From assembly GCA_950022655.1 (NCBI GenBank), contig OX465579.1, positions 39,659,950 through 39,723,949 on the forward strand: a stretch of DNA of 64,000 bases. Reading direction: 5' to 3'. The notes beneath the pieces are model-generated. The model saw nothing but the letters and a program-made list of their open reading frames with translations, did no database searches and was not told where the DNA came from. The DNA is from Alentia gelatinosa (Eukaryota > Annelida > Polychaeta > Phyllodocida > Polynoidae). The stretch's first letter is position 1, and each line of letters begins with the position of its first letter. Both the position numbers and the translations under genes were made by a program. This document shows, one piece after another, positions 12,141 to 22,942 of the stretch.

Positions 12141-15100
12141 CTACAATAACACAAAATGTAAGAATATTGTAACAAATATCTATTGTAAAAAATCTCTGAG
12201 GTAGAGATAGAGCAGACGACGCCCCAAATCTGAAATCCAACATGTACATCTATTAAAAACCAATTTTATTTACACTTGGTAATACTCAATCTCATGATTG
12301 GCTTCAACGTGCTCCCAGTCTGAGATTCAGTTTTCAACAAATTATACTTTATTGATCTTGGGCCTTATCTAAGGAAACGTATTTACAGGTTGGTTTCCTC
12401 AAGAACAAAATTGTTGCTCAGTTTGTCGTCATGATTTGTCAGTCACTGATTTTGTCCATGAGACTAGCCTGGTAGTCAGTGGGGTATTGAAAATATGTAC
12501 AAATGTACATGTACATCATTAATATCCGGCCGATATGTTGTTAATTGCTGATGATGGCGATTTGTCTAATAATGCCGGGCCGAAGTTAGAACCTTGAGGT
12601 CAGTGAGTCAGTGAGATTGGGCCTAGACTAATAATGCCGTACCTGGTTCATGAACATTTGACAAACAATATATGAACTTGCTTATTACAGGAACATTGCT
12701 GCTTTTATTTAAGCGAAAACTATATAAAAGGCATTTATGATGGTCAATGTTTAAATTGTATTCACCAATATTTATATCACTCCAAAGTGTTTGGCCACAA
12801 ACCGTGGTAACCTTCATGTTCGATGTGAAGCCTAGTGTAACGTGCAAATAACTCATACTGTCACATATCGAGTAAACATAATTACAAGATACCATTATCT
12901 GACATTTTTGTCACTATCTTAAAAAGGCACAGATACTCGGATTTCTTATTTTACTGTGATGAAAATCTATGATCAATTCTTTTTTATATAAAAACGGTCC
13001 AGATGTTAGTTTAACTTCAAACAAAGAACAATTCCTGCCCATACAGGTCTATCATTAAGGAGTATTTTTTCTGCTTTCGAACTGAATGCCCTATTTGAAT
13101 TGATGATTCATTTATGTCGTTCGATCGCATCGGAACTCTCAATCTAATCTGACCTATTCAATCTCGACTCAATCTGATTGATTGTGCCCAAATCAGTACG
13201 GTTCCACAACAAGGCAGAAGTGTGAACCAACAGAAGCAGTGCTGCCGGTGTGCGGTGTAAATATTGCGCGTAACCTCTGCCCTGCATTATTTGAATCTGC
13301 TATGTTTGCCATTTTTTATGCAGAACACATACATGTAGCACCCTCTGTCCCACCTGGCCTACAGGTCTCGTTTAAATCCCCCTTGGTCCGGCAGAAAGGC
13401 TACAATCCGATCCCATCAGGGTGCTCCCAGTAAGCCCCGGGGATGTATTGATCCAGACGAGTCGGATCCCCACAACAGGGGGACACCCATACAACCCCCA
13501 CCCCTCCCCACGACCCACCCCCACATCCCCACCCAGACCCCCGTCACCACCGCTACTGACAGCATTTATCCGCCTCGTTGGCCGCTGCCCACTATCAGCC
13601 CCGTCTTATCTTAACAAGAAATCCCCTTCCACCCTGGAGAAGTAACTGGTGCTGTGAGCCACCCTGGAGGACAGAGGATCAGGTGGGCACAGGTGGCAGC
13701 GGGGGACGTGCCGATCCCGCAGAGGTTCAGCCCCACGGATTAACGGCGTGTGTCTAGAGTGTTAAGCAGTAGTCAGGACCATTTCTGCCTTTCAACCATC
13801 TCCAGATACACGATAAGAAATGAGGATCTGAATAACGATACTACATACGAGATAGGGATGTGGACGAACAAACGGCGCAAAGATAATATAGCCTATATTC
13901 CTTAATCTATGCTTCTTCAAAGAGAAATTTTCACAGCTCCTTATTTTCTCCACAGCCAGAGACTAGATTGTCCAATGGCGGTGAAAATGTGTGCAGATCA
14001 GAATATGATGTATGCAATTGAATATCATTAATTTCCAGTCTGTTCAGTGGAAACGTGACTTTAAGAATGTGTTTTTATGGTTGTATAAGGGTCTTCCGAT
14101 AAAAGGTTCATAACAAAAGAGGATACAGACAGCTTCTTCTACCAGCCTAAAGCCAGATCTTAGGAAGATACCAAGAGCTACATAATCTTGAATAGCTCAT
14201 AATATCAAATAAGAAAGGATAGATGGGGTTTGTTGCGCGTTCAAGAGTGGCACCACCGTCCAACTAGAGTGAAGTAGATCAATGCACTGCCAAATACGGG
14301 ACCCAACGGCGACTGACAGTACCAATAGGACGAGCCCGCCTTGTCAGAAGCCCTCGCAGCTAGGGGAGTAACTCAGGGGGTGACCAGGGGACATGCTTTC
14401 CCACACCAGCCGAGTCATAGCCAGGAACAGAGGTCACGGGTACCATTGGGGATCCGGACGTTGGTCCACCTTCAATCCTCTCATACCCCTCGCCGTGTCT
14501 CCCGAGGGGATACGCCGATCGATGGTGAAAGCGATGGGGCGCGCAGTAGCTGCCTGCGAGCAGACCTGAATAGATTGTCATCACGTACCAATTCACTGCC
14601 CGTAGCGGTTTCTGGGCAGGATGGGTCGGCTAAGGTGAAAACAAAGGGGGGAGGCAAGAAATGCAATGGCACCTAGACTCGGATAGATAAACGAGTTGAA
14701 CGTATAGGGGCCGTTGAAGAGGTAATTTACCTTCGGTTCGATACATGGTTACATTTCTGTCACAGACTTATTGTTTTGAGATTCTAAACTTTTCAGACCC
14801 TCCGTGATCCATATGGATACGCTGCCTAAAACATGGTCCGCCGCTTTGTTTAGATTTGATCACAATGCAGAATGACTGGCGCCTATGACATCATATGGGT
14901 TTAAGAGTAGGGGGAAGCCATCAAGTGACATCCGACGGAAGTGGGTGGGGAAGCCACAGCTGGGCGGAAGCCGCACGTGACAGCTGGGAAGTGCTTCATG
15001 ACGTAATCTTAACGTCGGCACCTAAGACTCGTAAGTTAACGCGCGCGGCATGCACGTGTGGCGGGGCGGGTGGTGATCCGGCTGGTTCGCAGAATGCACC

Positions 15101-17057
15101 CGTTACCCAATACTGGGTAAGGAGTTGAGCCGCTCCCACCAGCTCAGAGTGGCTGACCTGCTCAGCCCGCATTCTGGCCAATTTGATGCTGTAAAATCGG
15201 TTCTGCCCATCATTCGTCAATATCCACATGGCATTTTAGTATGCGTCCAGCAATGATGAGGTGACGTACATATAAATATATAAACCATTGGGAATAATTG
15301 ACGATGCATAGCCATGACTAACTAGCAAACTACAATGCTGATGAAATATTCAATGTTTGTGTTCAGAGAACTGACAGGCGTGACTCAACCAGTGCAAATA
15401 GAGGAGCATTAAAAGCCTGCTTCATTGAACTTGGCAGGTGAGGAATTCTGACATTAACTGAACCATAGCAGAATCCCATAATTCTGTTGAGATGTGCTAA
15501 GTCGCGATCACGTCAAGGCACATTTTTTATTACTAACAAGCATAGGAGTCCAGCTTAGAATCTGCATCATTGTCAATATAACAAGAGACCAAAAGCAGCC
15601 TTGCAACAGGCACAATTCGACCATGATAGATTTCACTCATATCCGCAACAATAAAAGTTCTTTAAAGTAATGCTCTCCAGGAAGGTCCATCTTAATGTGA
15701 TTATTCAAGCATCTTCAAATACGTTTACAAAGGGTCTAACAGGGGTCCCGTATTTCTCAGTTGCAAATTCCTATATCTAATGACCTTATCCCCCTACCCT
15801 ACCCTATCTCAACGTGTAAATGTAATCGCATCAGTCTAGATTGGCCTATAGAACAATTATACAAAGGTTAATTGGTCCGGCTTGGAGGTCGATTACATTT
15901 GAGGATGCTGACAACTTTATTGCCAACGACCTAGATTGCAGAAATTGCGTCGTAATATTTTGAAGGGTATTTTCTTGTGAGATTGCAAGAAGGAGAACAT
16001 TCTTTAAGTGCTTGTCGGTTTTGACTGGGCGGTAATACATGTATTATCTTATTTCTGCCATCTATTCAGAAGGGATTTGATTGGGTAACAGTTTTGCCAT
16101 GACTGTTGGGTTTTTGAGAGACTGTAGAAGGGGATAGGAATCATTTTCATTCATGAATGCTAATATTGATATGTTGCTATAATCTGCATAAACCTGTGGT
16201 CCTGTTGTACCTTAAACATAGAGATCATAGTCTGCCTCCTTTGAATCGTGCATCCTACCATTGCCAACCTCATCTCCCACTGTGATATCACTTTATCATC
16301 ATATTACCCTGCCTGCAAGCTTATCCGCTGGACATGTGTACCTTGTAGTAGCTGCTACTATCCTGATACTATATGTAACCCTCTGGCACGCCGCCCGCCA
16401 ATAACCAGTAACCGACTTTATTGCTGCTTCCCCTGCAGCTGCCTGCTTCCAATTGTCTTGATTGTATTGAGTTACTCAGGAGTAACTCAATGCTCCTCGA
16501 GGATCGGCGTCATCCCAGATGTGCAAGTCGACCTTTCTTGATCACCACAGCCGGCCTTACTTTGCTCAAACCATACTTTATATGCTCATAACCACCGGTC
16601 GTTACTGCAAGGATTTTCAATAAACAAGGGTACAAATACACTTAAAGTGAATCATCAAACAGGACCCCCGAGTGCTAGTCCACTTTCCTATACCAGTTCA
16701 AGGGTCCACTCATCGGGTAAAGGAATTAAGCTAAACAATAGTCAACAACTGTAATAGATAATGAGTACCAGCAGGTACGTGGTTACCCGTTCAAAGGGTT
16801 TCTTCAAAGGCTTCAAATAGGTGTCCATGCACATAAAACCTCTTTTGAAATGACGGATATAGATGGGAAATGCGGGTTATGGCCATCGTAAATAGAGAAT
16901 TTGCGGCTTAGTGTCTGGGGAACCAGGGCAGTGGCGGTGCCAAATGGTCTATGACTACGTGGGATGTGCCCACCTGACACGCGCAAACCAGCTTAGGCAC
17001 AGGTAACACAGGCAGGAACATGGCCGGCCGGTACTAAACTATCCTTTGTAGGGCTAC

Positions 17058-17077
17058 AGGTCACAGGTCAAAGGTCA
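17058..17077 (+). promoter_or_regulatory. Triple AGGTCA array with 1-bp spacers (DR1-type nuclear receptor element)
   Basis: Three perfect AGGTCA half-sites occur at 17058-17063, 17065-17070 and 17072-17077, in the same orientation, each pair separated by one base (C, then A). The right-hand pair contains the GGTCAAAGGTCA core favoured by HNF4, RXR and COUP-TF class dimers. The half-sites are seen directly; binding and the target gene are not known. The nearest recognised gene is the minus-strand ROR-like gene, whose first Ig exon is about 5 kb away. Confidence 0.55.
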
Positions 17078-17235
17078 GGTGAGTCTGGCAGAGGATGTCA
17101 CAATGAAGTCTATGTGATAAATTGTCTAAATTATCGTAGTTAACATATGATGACATCAATCTCAGTTACATACTGTTACAGGTAGGTGGGACTTTATGAC
17201 GTGTTGCGATGTGAACCATTTAAAAGACCTCGCGG

Positions 17236-17277
17236 GTATACCGTTGCCAGCATTGAGTATACAGTTGCCAGCATTGG
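17236..17277 (+). repeat. 21-bp tandem duplication
   Basis: Two adjacent 21-bp copies differ at two positions. Each begins gtata, and both contain gttgccagcattg. No function is apparent. Confidence 0.85.
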
Positions 17278-17777
17278 GTACTAGAGATACAAACATGACA
17301 GATTACTCTGATGTCCAGTATGTCAATGTTGTCCTTGACCAAACGAAGAAAGAGCACGATGCAATATGCATGAAAAAAAGGTTTATATCAAATTTAGAAT
17401 CATAGTTTATATTCAGAGGCAGCGAGAATACCAGCTAATGATAAGTAATATTTTAAAATGGTAATCTTGTATTACTAGCGGAGACTGATAAAGACGACTA
17501 TTAGTGGTAAATAACTAAATATCCAATGTGATTCATCCTTCGTTCAATGTCCTCGATAAGGCTATGCCGAGTACGAGAAGACAGGAAATATGTCAGTTTC
17601 CAACTCAGACAATACTGAACGGCAAAATTTAGCGGCCATAATCTGCTTACATAACCCCGAATAATAACCCAACTTAATCCCTGACACGCAAGGGGTTTAT
17701 TTAATCTATTCTCGTCTGCCCAAAAGGCATGCGCAGTCGAGATTAAGGGGTGATGAGGAGAGGTGGAGGTAGCTGAA

Positions 17778-17794
17778 CCCCCCCCCCCCCCCCC
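17778..17794 (+). repeat. Poly-C run (17)
   Basis: A homopolymer of 17 C, continued by CCCCC and CCC blocks interrupted by A up to about 17807. It is the source of a spurious glycine-rich minus-strand open frame. Confidence 0.95.
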
Positions 17795-19804
17795 ACCCCC
17801 ACCCACCTTCACTCCATATAACTGATGTCAGGTCTAGAGCAAACGACGCTGCATTGATTTCCACTGAGTCACCTCCAATATAGACAACGGCCTGCCTTCT
17901 ACAGAATCTAGAGAATCTGTTTGTCCTTCGACTAATAGGATTCAGCTGATGAGAATTCCCTTTTACTGCACCTACTGTGGTTCATTGCATAACGGTACCC
18001 AAACAAAGGAACTATAGGCCTACGTATCGGATTCAGTCGCTTGACACACACCTCTCTGTGTTAAATAAAGTTTGCCTTTGTTTAGATTATTTTGATGATA
18101 AAAAAACAGCGTCGATCCTGGCTTAGGTGGACATCATTATGCTTTGCGTTGTGTGTCTCTCGGGCTCAGTGAGATACAGCTGACCGCCAGGGAACACACC
18201 ATTCCCCGAAGCCGAATCCTCACTCCCATCAGGCCGTTCGTTACATATGCAGGTAACATCTTACAGATTGCATCCACATTGAATTTACACTGAATTAGCA
18301 AATCTACTCCCAAAGGACACGGGGTAGTGATCACCAAACGGCGATGTGCTAAACCACCTTCACAATGGTAATTTATTTACCCGACTCTTTTTGGTGGCCA
18401 TATTAATATCATGTAATGTATCGCTGGACCGTTAATGGTGAAAATTCTTTCAACCAGAATGACCGCAGGAAATTTTCAATGATGGCAAATACCAAACAAG
18501 AATTTAACAGTTGCCTCGTTAGGGATCTATGGATAAAAGACAGCGGAGCAGTAATTGCTGGGTGCCGGAGATTTCTAGCCATCAGCTGGACATGCTCTAT
18601 CTTTATAGAAAGCTAAACTCCGTTCCACATGGTAGATTAAGCATTGATAGGGCTTCACTTTGCAGTCCAGTCATTCAGATGTTACCTGTCAGATATTTTA
18701 GTTACTTTCAATACTATATTCCAGTCGCCCACAGGGCAGTGAAGCATTGACCAAGTCAGCAACTCCCTTAGAAAACCAAAAGAGGAGAGTTTATTTGACC
18801 ATAGACTCCATCTTCATGAATATCTACGAATAGGATGTTCTCAGTGTTCTCGTATAATTTACCACAACCCAAGGGGGTCTGGTGACAGAAGAGACTGCAC
18901 ACCTATTCCACCCCAGGACAACATGTAGGGTATATAAATCACCCTCGTCCGACATACCCCATCATGCGACATACACCCATCGTAGTCCAAGCGTGAAAAC
19001 ACCCTATAACGGCCTCGCAACCAGAATAAATTTGTCCCCTTATTATTGCTCTATAAACCATATGGCGACCCAGTCGTCCCCTAACGCCTCCCCCGAGTCG
19101 ACCATTCAGACCTGTAGGGGCGTGTAGCAGGGGGTAGGGATATGAAAGGACACTTGTAACATAAAGTCTGCCTGCAGTCGCTGATTTATGCGACACTAAA
19201 GATCCCCTGATGGACACCCACCTGCTTTCACTGCGACCAGGCCCACCATTATCCGACCTGCGAATGGCGATACAGGCGATGAAGTGGAAGGTGGTTATAG
19301 ATCATGAGGTATGGGGATACTGGGAGGGGAGGGGAAAAGGGTGGCATGAGGGTAGGGTTTCTTCTTGCAGGGTATAATCTGCTGGTGTCATGGTCCCAGG
19401 GATGGGGGTTGCAATGCCTCCCTGCAGAGTCTCCCTTCTCTCTCCGTCAACTTTAACTATGTGCCGACCTTCTGCACCCTGGCGCACGCTCTCCACACAT
19501 CCAATCCATGATATATCCAACAGGGACACCAGGCCATTGCCGAATTTCACACCTACATCCATACAGGCCCTCGCTCATCCTCATCCATTCTGTCACTATT
19601 ACCTTCTATGTCCTAACCTCCATTTATCACCGTGCGGAAAGGACGGCCATCGACAACCCGGCCCGATATATGACAATACTCAGATATATGTCTGCTCAAT
19701 TTACAAATGCTAGCCTGTTTTTTTAATATGGATTTTTCTTTTATAACACTAGGATGTTTGTAAAAATAAATATTAATACTCAAAGAAGATGTCACCTATT
19801 TCAC

Positions 19805-20011
19805 TATGTACTATTATACACTATAATTATATAATTCCGGCCAGGTCCATGTTACCTAACAACGGTAGCCAGGTTCGTTACTACGGACTCTCGGGTTACT
19901 ATGTACCCGCCGCGTGCGGCTACGTCACCGGATTCCATGTCTTGGGTCAGTTGCGCCCTATAACCTGAAGGTATAAGACGTTTTCCAGTTTGGGAAAAAA
20001 GTTTTAATTTT
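19805..20011 (+). repeat. Ngaro split direct repeat A1 (5' terminus)
   Basis: 207 bp, matching A2 at 23904-24110 with a constant offset of 4099. It holds an AT-rich TATA-like stretch (19822-19836), a small GC hairpin GCCGC-GT-GCGGC (19909-19920) and ends in gttttaatttt four bases before the gag ATG. As the 5' terminal repeat it should carry the promoter and 5' leader. Confidence 0.95.
19822..19836 (+). promoter_or_regulatory. TATA-like stretch of the Ngaro promoter
   Basis: TATAATTATATAATT lies 17 bp inside the left end of the element and about 180 bp before the gag ATG. The position suits a core promoter, but no initiator or transcript evidence is available. The same sequence recurs in A2. 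Confidence 0.35.
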
Positions 20012-20014
20012 GAA

Positions 20015-20983
20015 ATGGGTAAAAGGAAAGGGTCTGCGGCCCAATCCACCCAGGGTGGCAGCTCAAGGACTACGGGTGGTTCTGCTGCTGTTAATGCTGT
20101 TCCGGAGATCCAGCAGTCACAAAGTCAAGTGACAACAGCGGAGACCATCGACCAGACGGGGGCGACGGCTGGGACCGAGTCGGAGACGAGGGGGACAGAC
20201 GGGGCACACCCAGACAGGATGGACAGGATGGAAATGATGCTGAATACTACAATTCAAAAGCTCGTGGATATCACGTCGAAGGTGGAGGGAATGAGTGTGA
20301 AAAACGATTCGGATACTATCTTAAATGACAAATTCAAGCCTTCAAAGAAAAGTGGTCGCTCGAGAGATCAAATGAGAAGTGTTTCGAGCAGGGATACTGA
20401 CTTTTCTGATACAAGCAGCAGTGATACTTCTTCATCGAGAAGCGCTTCTAGGGACTCCAGAAAGAAGAAAAAAGGTAGAAAATCAATATTTGATGCAAAA
20501 AGCTATCTAAGTGAGGGCGATAAATTGATATCTTATGAAAGATTAATCCTTGTTAATGCCAAGATTTTAGAGAAACTTTTAAGGCTAGGAAAAGATGTAT
20601 CGGGTTTTGTGAAGCATGTTATTCTTATTGCGGAAAAAGCAGATTCTAAACTTTTCACATCAGAAGCATTGATAAGGTACGACAAAGCTATCAAAGATAA
20701 GGCAAAGAATGAGGGATTGAGGGTTTTTTCGGAGGTTAATCCATCAGAAATTATTAGATTCCTATCGTACGAGGGAACTGTGGCAGCCTCAGTCACGAAG
20801 AAATCCAAACCGAAGTCTGAGACCAAGGGCCTAGATGGGTTTTGTTTTAGTTTTAATAAAACTGCAGGTGGCTGCACGTTTAAAACGTGCAAATACAAGC
20901 ACCAGTGTAGTACTTGTTCAAGCTATAGTCACGCCGCCTATGATTGCAGTAATGCGAAGGCCAAGCCTATGGCGAGTAAATGA
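20015..20983 (+). CDS. Ngaro ORF1: Gag-like nucleic-acid-binding protein
   Basis: 322 residues, starting at the first ATG after repeat A1 and ending at TGA 20981-20983. The N-terminal third is rich in Gly, Ser, Thr and Gln and looks disordered. Residues about 67-93 (DRMDRMEMML and following) resemble a short coiled coil. Residues about 107-150 are Ser/Lys/Arg-rich. A helical middle region follows. The C-terminus carries two zinc-binding motifs: C277-x9-C287-x4-C292-x3-H296, then a classic knuckle C298-x2-C301-x4-H306-x4-C311. This arrangement is typical of Gag-like ORF1 proteins of metazoan DIRS and Ngaro elements, which bind and package element RNA. The next frame (RT) begins directly after the stop in the same frame, so the two may form a readthrough fusion. 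Confidence 0.88.
   Translation: MGKRKGSAAQSTQGGSSRTTGGSAAVNAVPEIQQSQSQVTTAETIDQTGATAGTESETRGTDGAHPDRMDRMEMMLNTTIQKLVDITSKVEGMSVKNDSDTILNDKFKPSKKSGRSRDQMRSVSSRDTDFSDTSSSDTSSSRSASRDSRKKKKGRKSIFDAKSYLSEGDKLISYERLILVNAKILEKLLRLGKDVSGFVKHVILIAEKADSKLFTSEALIRYDKAIKDKAKNEGLRVFSEVNPSEIIRFLSYEGTVAASVTKKSKPKSETKGLDGFCFSFNKTAGGCTFKTCKYKHQCSTCSSYSHAAYDCSNAKAKPMASK
20981..20983 (+). other. In-frame TGA between gag and pol
   Basis: ORF1 and ORF2 are in the same frame (both start at positions equal to 2 modulo 3), and this single TGA is the only stop between them. The first ATG beyond it is at 21299, 99 codons into the open frame as measured from the TTG at 21002. Possibilities are programmed stop readthrough, reinitiation at 21299, a spliced mRNA, or a stop gained by mutation in this copy. 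Confidence 0.8.
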
Positions 20984-22942
20984 AATCAGGCCTCGAGCGG
21001 TTTGAGCGATAGCGATGGATTTGAATGCGTTCATATTGTTGACGCTGGTAACTATGGTGACGCTCGCGCTCGATTTGAACCAGCGGTCGGCCGCACTAAC
21101 ACTAACACTGCTGAAAAGTTAGTTTACGATGTAAACACTGGTACCTTAACAAGTGATTCTTTTATTTTTGATACTGATTCCTCAAATGACTGCATTAGGG
21201 GTATATGTGAATGCACTCAATGCATCGGAGGAAATAGGTCACAACTGAAAATATGTAGGTTAATCCCCGTCCTAGATAATGACCTGATCTGTGGCAACAT
21301 GAGTATCGATAGTAGGCTATACTTGAAGAAGGGTTTTACTGAGGGTTTCAGAATAGTCGATGACAATTGTAACTCTGTCTACTATTGTGAAAACTATTCC
21401 TCCATCACTGAGGGAGATTTTCAAAATGAAATGACTAATTTGTTAGAAACTGAAGTATCTGAGGGAAAAGTAAAAGAGGTCTATGAAATTCCTCAGTGTG
21501 TTCACGCACTCGGAGCTGTACAAAAATCTAACGGTCGCTTACGCCCTATCACAGACTGTAGCAGACCAGATGGTGAATGTATAAATGAGTTCATGAAAGA
21601 TACATATATACCATTCAAATATAACTCGATATCAGATGTTTGCGATAATCTTATCGGCAATGAGTTTTTATCAGTTGTGGATATCAGAGCAGCTTATAGA
21701 TCTATAAATGTTTTCCCAGAACACACAACATTCCAGGGGTTTTTCTGGGATTCAGGTACTGGTGGTAGATTTTATGAGGATTGCCGTTTATGTTTTGGGT
21801 TAAAATGCGCCCCCAATATTTTCAACTCGGTTTCTGATTTTATCGTTGAATGTGTCAAAAGCAGGGGTGTTGATAGGATATTAAATTATCTTGATGACTT
21901 TCTCATTATCGGTAGTACTGAGGAGGAGTGTTTGAGAGGCCGGGATACCCTAGTCGATGTACTCGAGTACTTTGGTTTTGTGGTCGCATTAGAAAAAGTG
22001 ACTATCCCCAGCAGAATTTGTACTTTTTTGGGTATAAGAATTGATACTCAGGAGATGACAGTTTCCCTTCCCCATGAGAAATTGGTTAAACTTGAAACCG
22101 AAATAGATAAAGTTTTTTCTCAAAACTTCGTTACCAAGAAGGATCTTGAAAAACTGGGGGGGCTTGTTTCGTTTTGCTCCAGCGTTGTCAGGGGCGGTAG
22201 GACCTTTAGCAGGCGCCTGTTCGATCTTTGTTCTAATACTCCTAGAGGAAAGAGAGTGGGTTTGAGCGACGAACTCGTTGAGGATTTATCTTGGTGGAAG
22301 AAACTCGTTAGAGTGTTTAACGGAAAAAGTATTATCCTGAAAGATTGTGGCCTAATCCCGATAGTCACTGACTCCTCGTTTACTGGGTTCGGCGCATGGT
22401 GCGGTAAGGATTTTGTGCTAGGTACTTGGGATAATGAAATTGTTTTTGATTCAGATTGTAGTCACCAGGTGTCGCCGCCTGGTTTCGATGTATTGACCAG
22501 AAATATCAATGTTTTGGAGTTGTGGCCGGTGGTGGTAGGGGTGAAACGTTGGTCAAACTATTTTAAAAATCGGAGAATTCACATTTGGACTGATAACATG
22601 CAAGTTTTGGCCATGCTGAACACTGGCAGGAGCAGAAATCGCACATGCATGGAATGGCTTAGGGAACTCTTCTGGATAAGTTTTCTCTTTAACTTTGAGT
22701 TTTTCGCCAGTTATATCCCTTCAAAAGAAAATGTCCTAGCAGATCAATTGTCCCGGGTATCCCAACCCGGATATTCAGATTTGTGTAGGGAACAACTATC
22801 AAAAATGGATATGTGTTGTACTTCCAGCCCCCGGTTTGATCGATCTAGAGTTGAGACAGTCGTTTCTCCAGAAATCGGCGATATCGGAAAATACCCGGAA
22901 AACCAGACAGGGCCAGATAAAATGCTACTCGAGATTTTGTGA
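20984..22942 (+). CDS. Ngaro ORF2: reverse transcriptase and RNase H
   Basis: An open frame of 652 codons directly after the gag TGA. It has no ATG until 21299, so the start is uncertain. Residue numbers here count from the TTG at 21002. Reverse transcriptase motifs are in order: QKSNGRLRPITDCSRPDG; motif A SVVDIRAAY with Asp227; motif B FGLKCAP (265-271); catalytic YLDD at 296-299; then a PSRICTFLGIRID segment. RNase H follows with Asp457 (VTDSSFTGFGAW), Glu506 (VLELW), Asp531 (IWTDN) and Asp581 (LADQLSR), a complete D-E-D-D set. The protein copies element RNA into DNA. About 65 residues follow the RNase H with no recognised domain; in particular no adenine methyltransferase of the DIRS1 type. 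The last 200 nt overlap the recombinase frame. Confidence 0.93.
   Translation, partial: NQASSGLSDSDGFECVHIVDAGNYGDARARFEPAVGRTNTNTAEKLVYDVNTGTLTSDSFIFDTDSSNDCIRGICECTQCIGGNRSQLKICRLIPVLDNDLICGNMSIDSRLYLKKGFTEGFRIVDDNCNSVYYCENYSSITEGDFQNEMTNLLETEVSEGKVKEVYEIPQCVHALGAVQKSNGRLRPITDCSRPDGECINEFMKDTYIPFKYNSISDVCDNLIGNEFLSVVDIRAAYRSINVFPEHTTFQGFFWDSGTGGRFYEDCRLCFGLKCAPNIFNSVSDFIVECVKSRGVDRILNYLDDFLIIGSTEEECLRGRDTLVDVLEYFGFVVALEKVTIPSRICTFLGIRIDTQEMTVSLPHEKLVKLETEIDKVFSQNFVTKKDLEKLGGLVSFCSSVVRGGRTFSRRLFDLCSNTPRGKRVGLSDELVEDLSWWKKLVRVFNGKSIILKDCGLIPIVTDSSFTGFGAWCGKDFVLGTWDNEIVFDSDCSHQVSPPGFDVLTRNINVLELWPVVVGVKRWSNYFKNRRIHIWTDNMQVLAMLNTGRSRNRTCMEWLRELFWISFLFNFEFFASYIPSKENVLADQLSRVSQPGYSDLCREQLSKMDMCCTSSPRFDRSRVETVVSPEIGDIGKYPENQTGPDKMLLEIL

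Larger units (their letters stand above)
12141..19804. other. Non-coding DNA, probably a ROR 5' intron
   Basis: No exon was recognised on either strand. The upstream exon of the minus-strand ROR-like gene must lie somewhere above 12140, so this is probably intron. It contains a GC-rich block at about 14330-15130, a triple nuclear-receptor half-site array at 17058-17077, a 21-bp tandem duplication at 17236-17277 and a 17-C run at 17778-17794. Pyrimidine- and proline-codon-rich open frames around 13420-13645 and 18880-19560 look like composition artefacts. Confidence 0.55.

Noticed and set aside
12141..12249. Extension of the Ig reading frame upstream to an ATG at 12249
   Set aside because: A clear acceptor (ttattgtag) sits where homology begins, and the extension lacks homology and a proper signal peptide; treated as intron.
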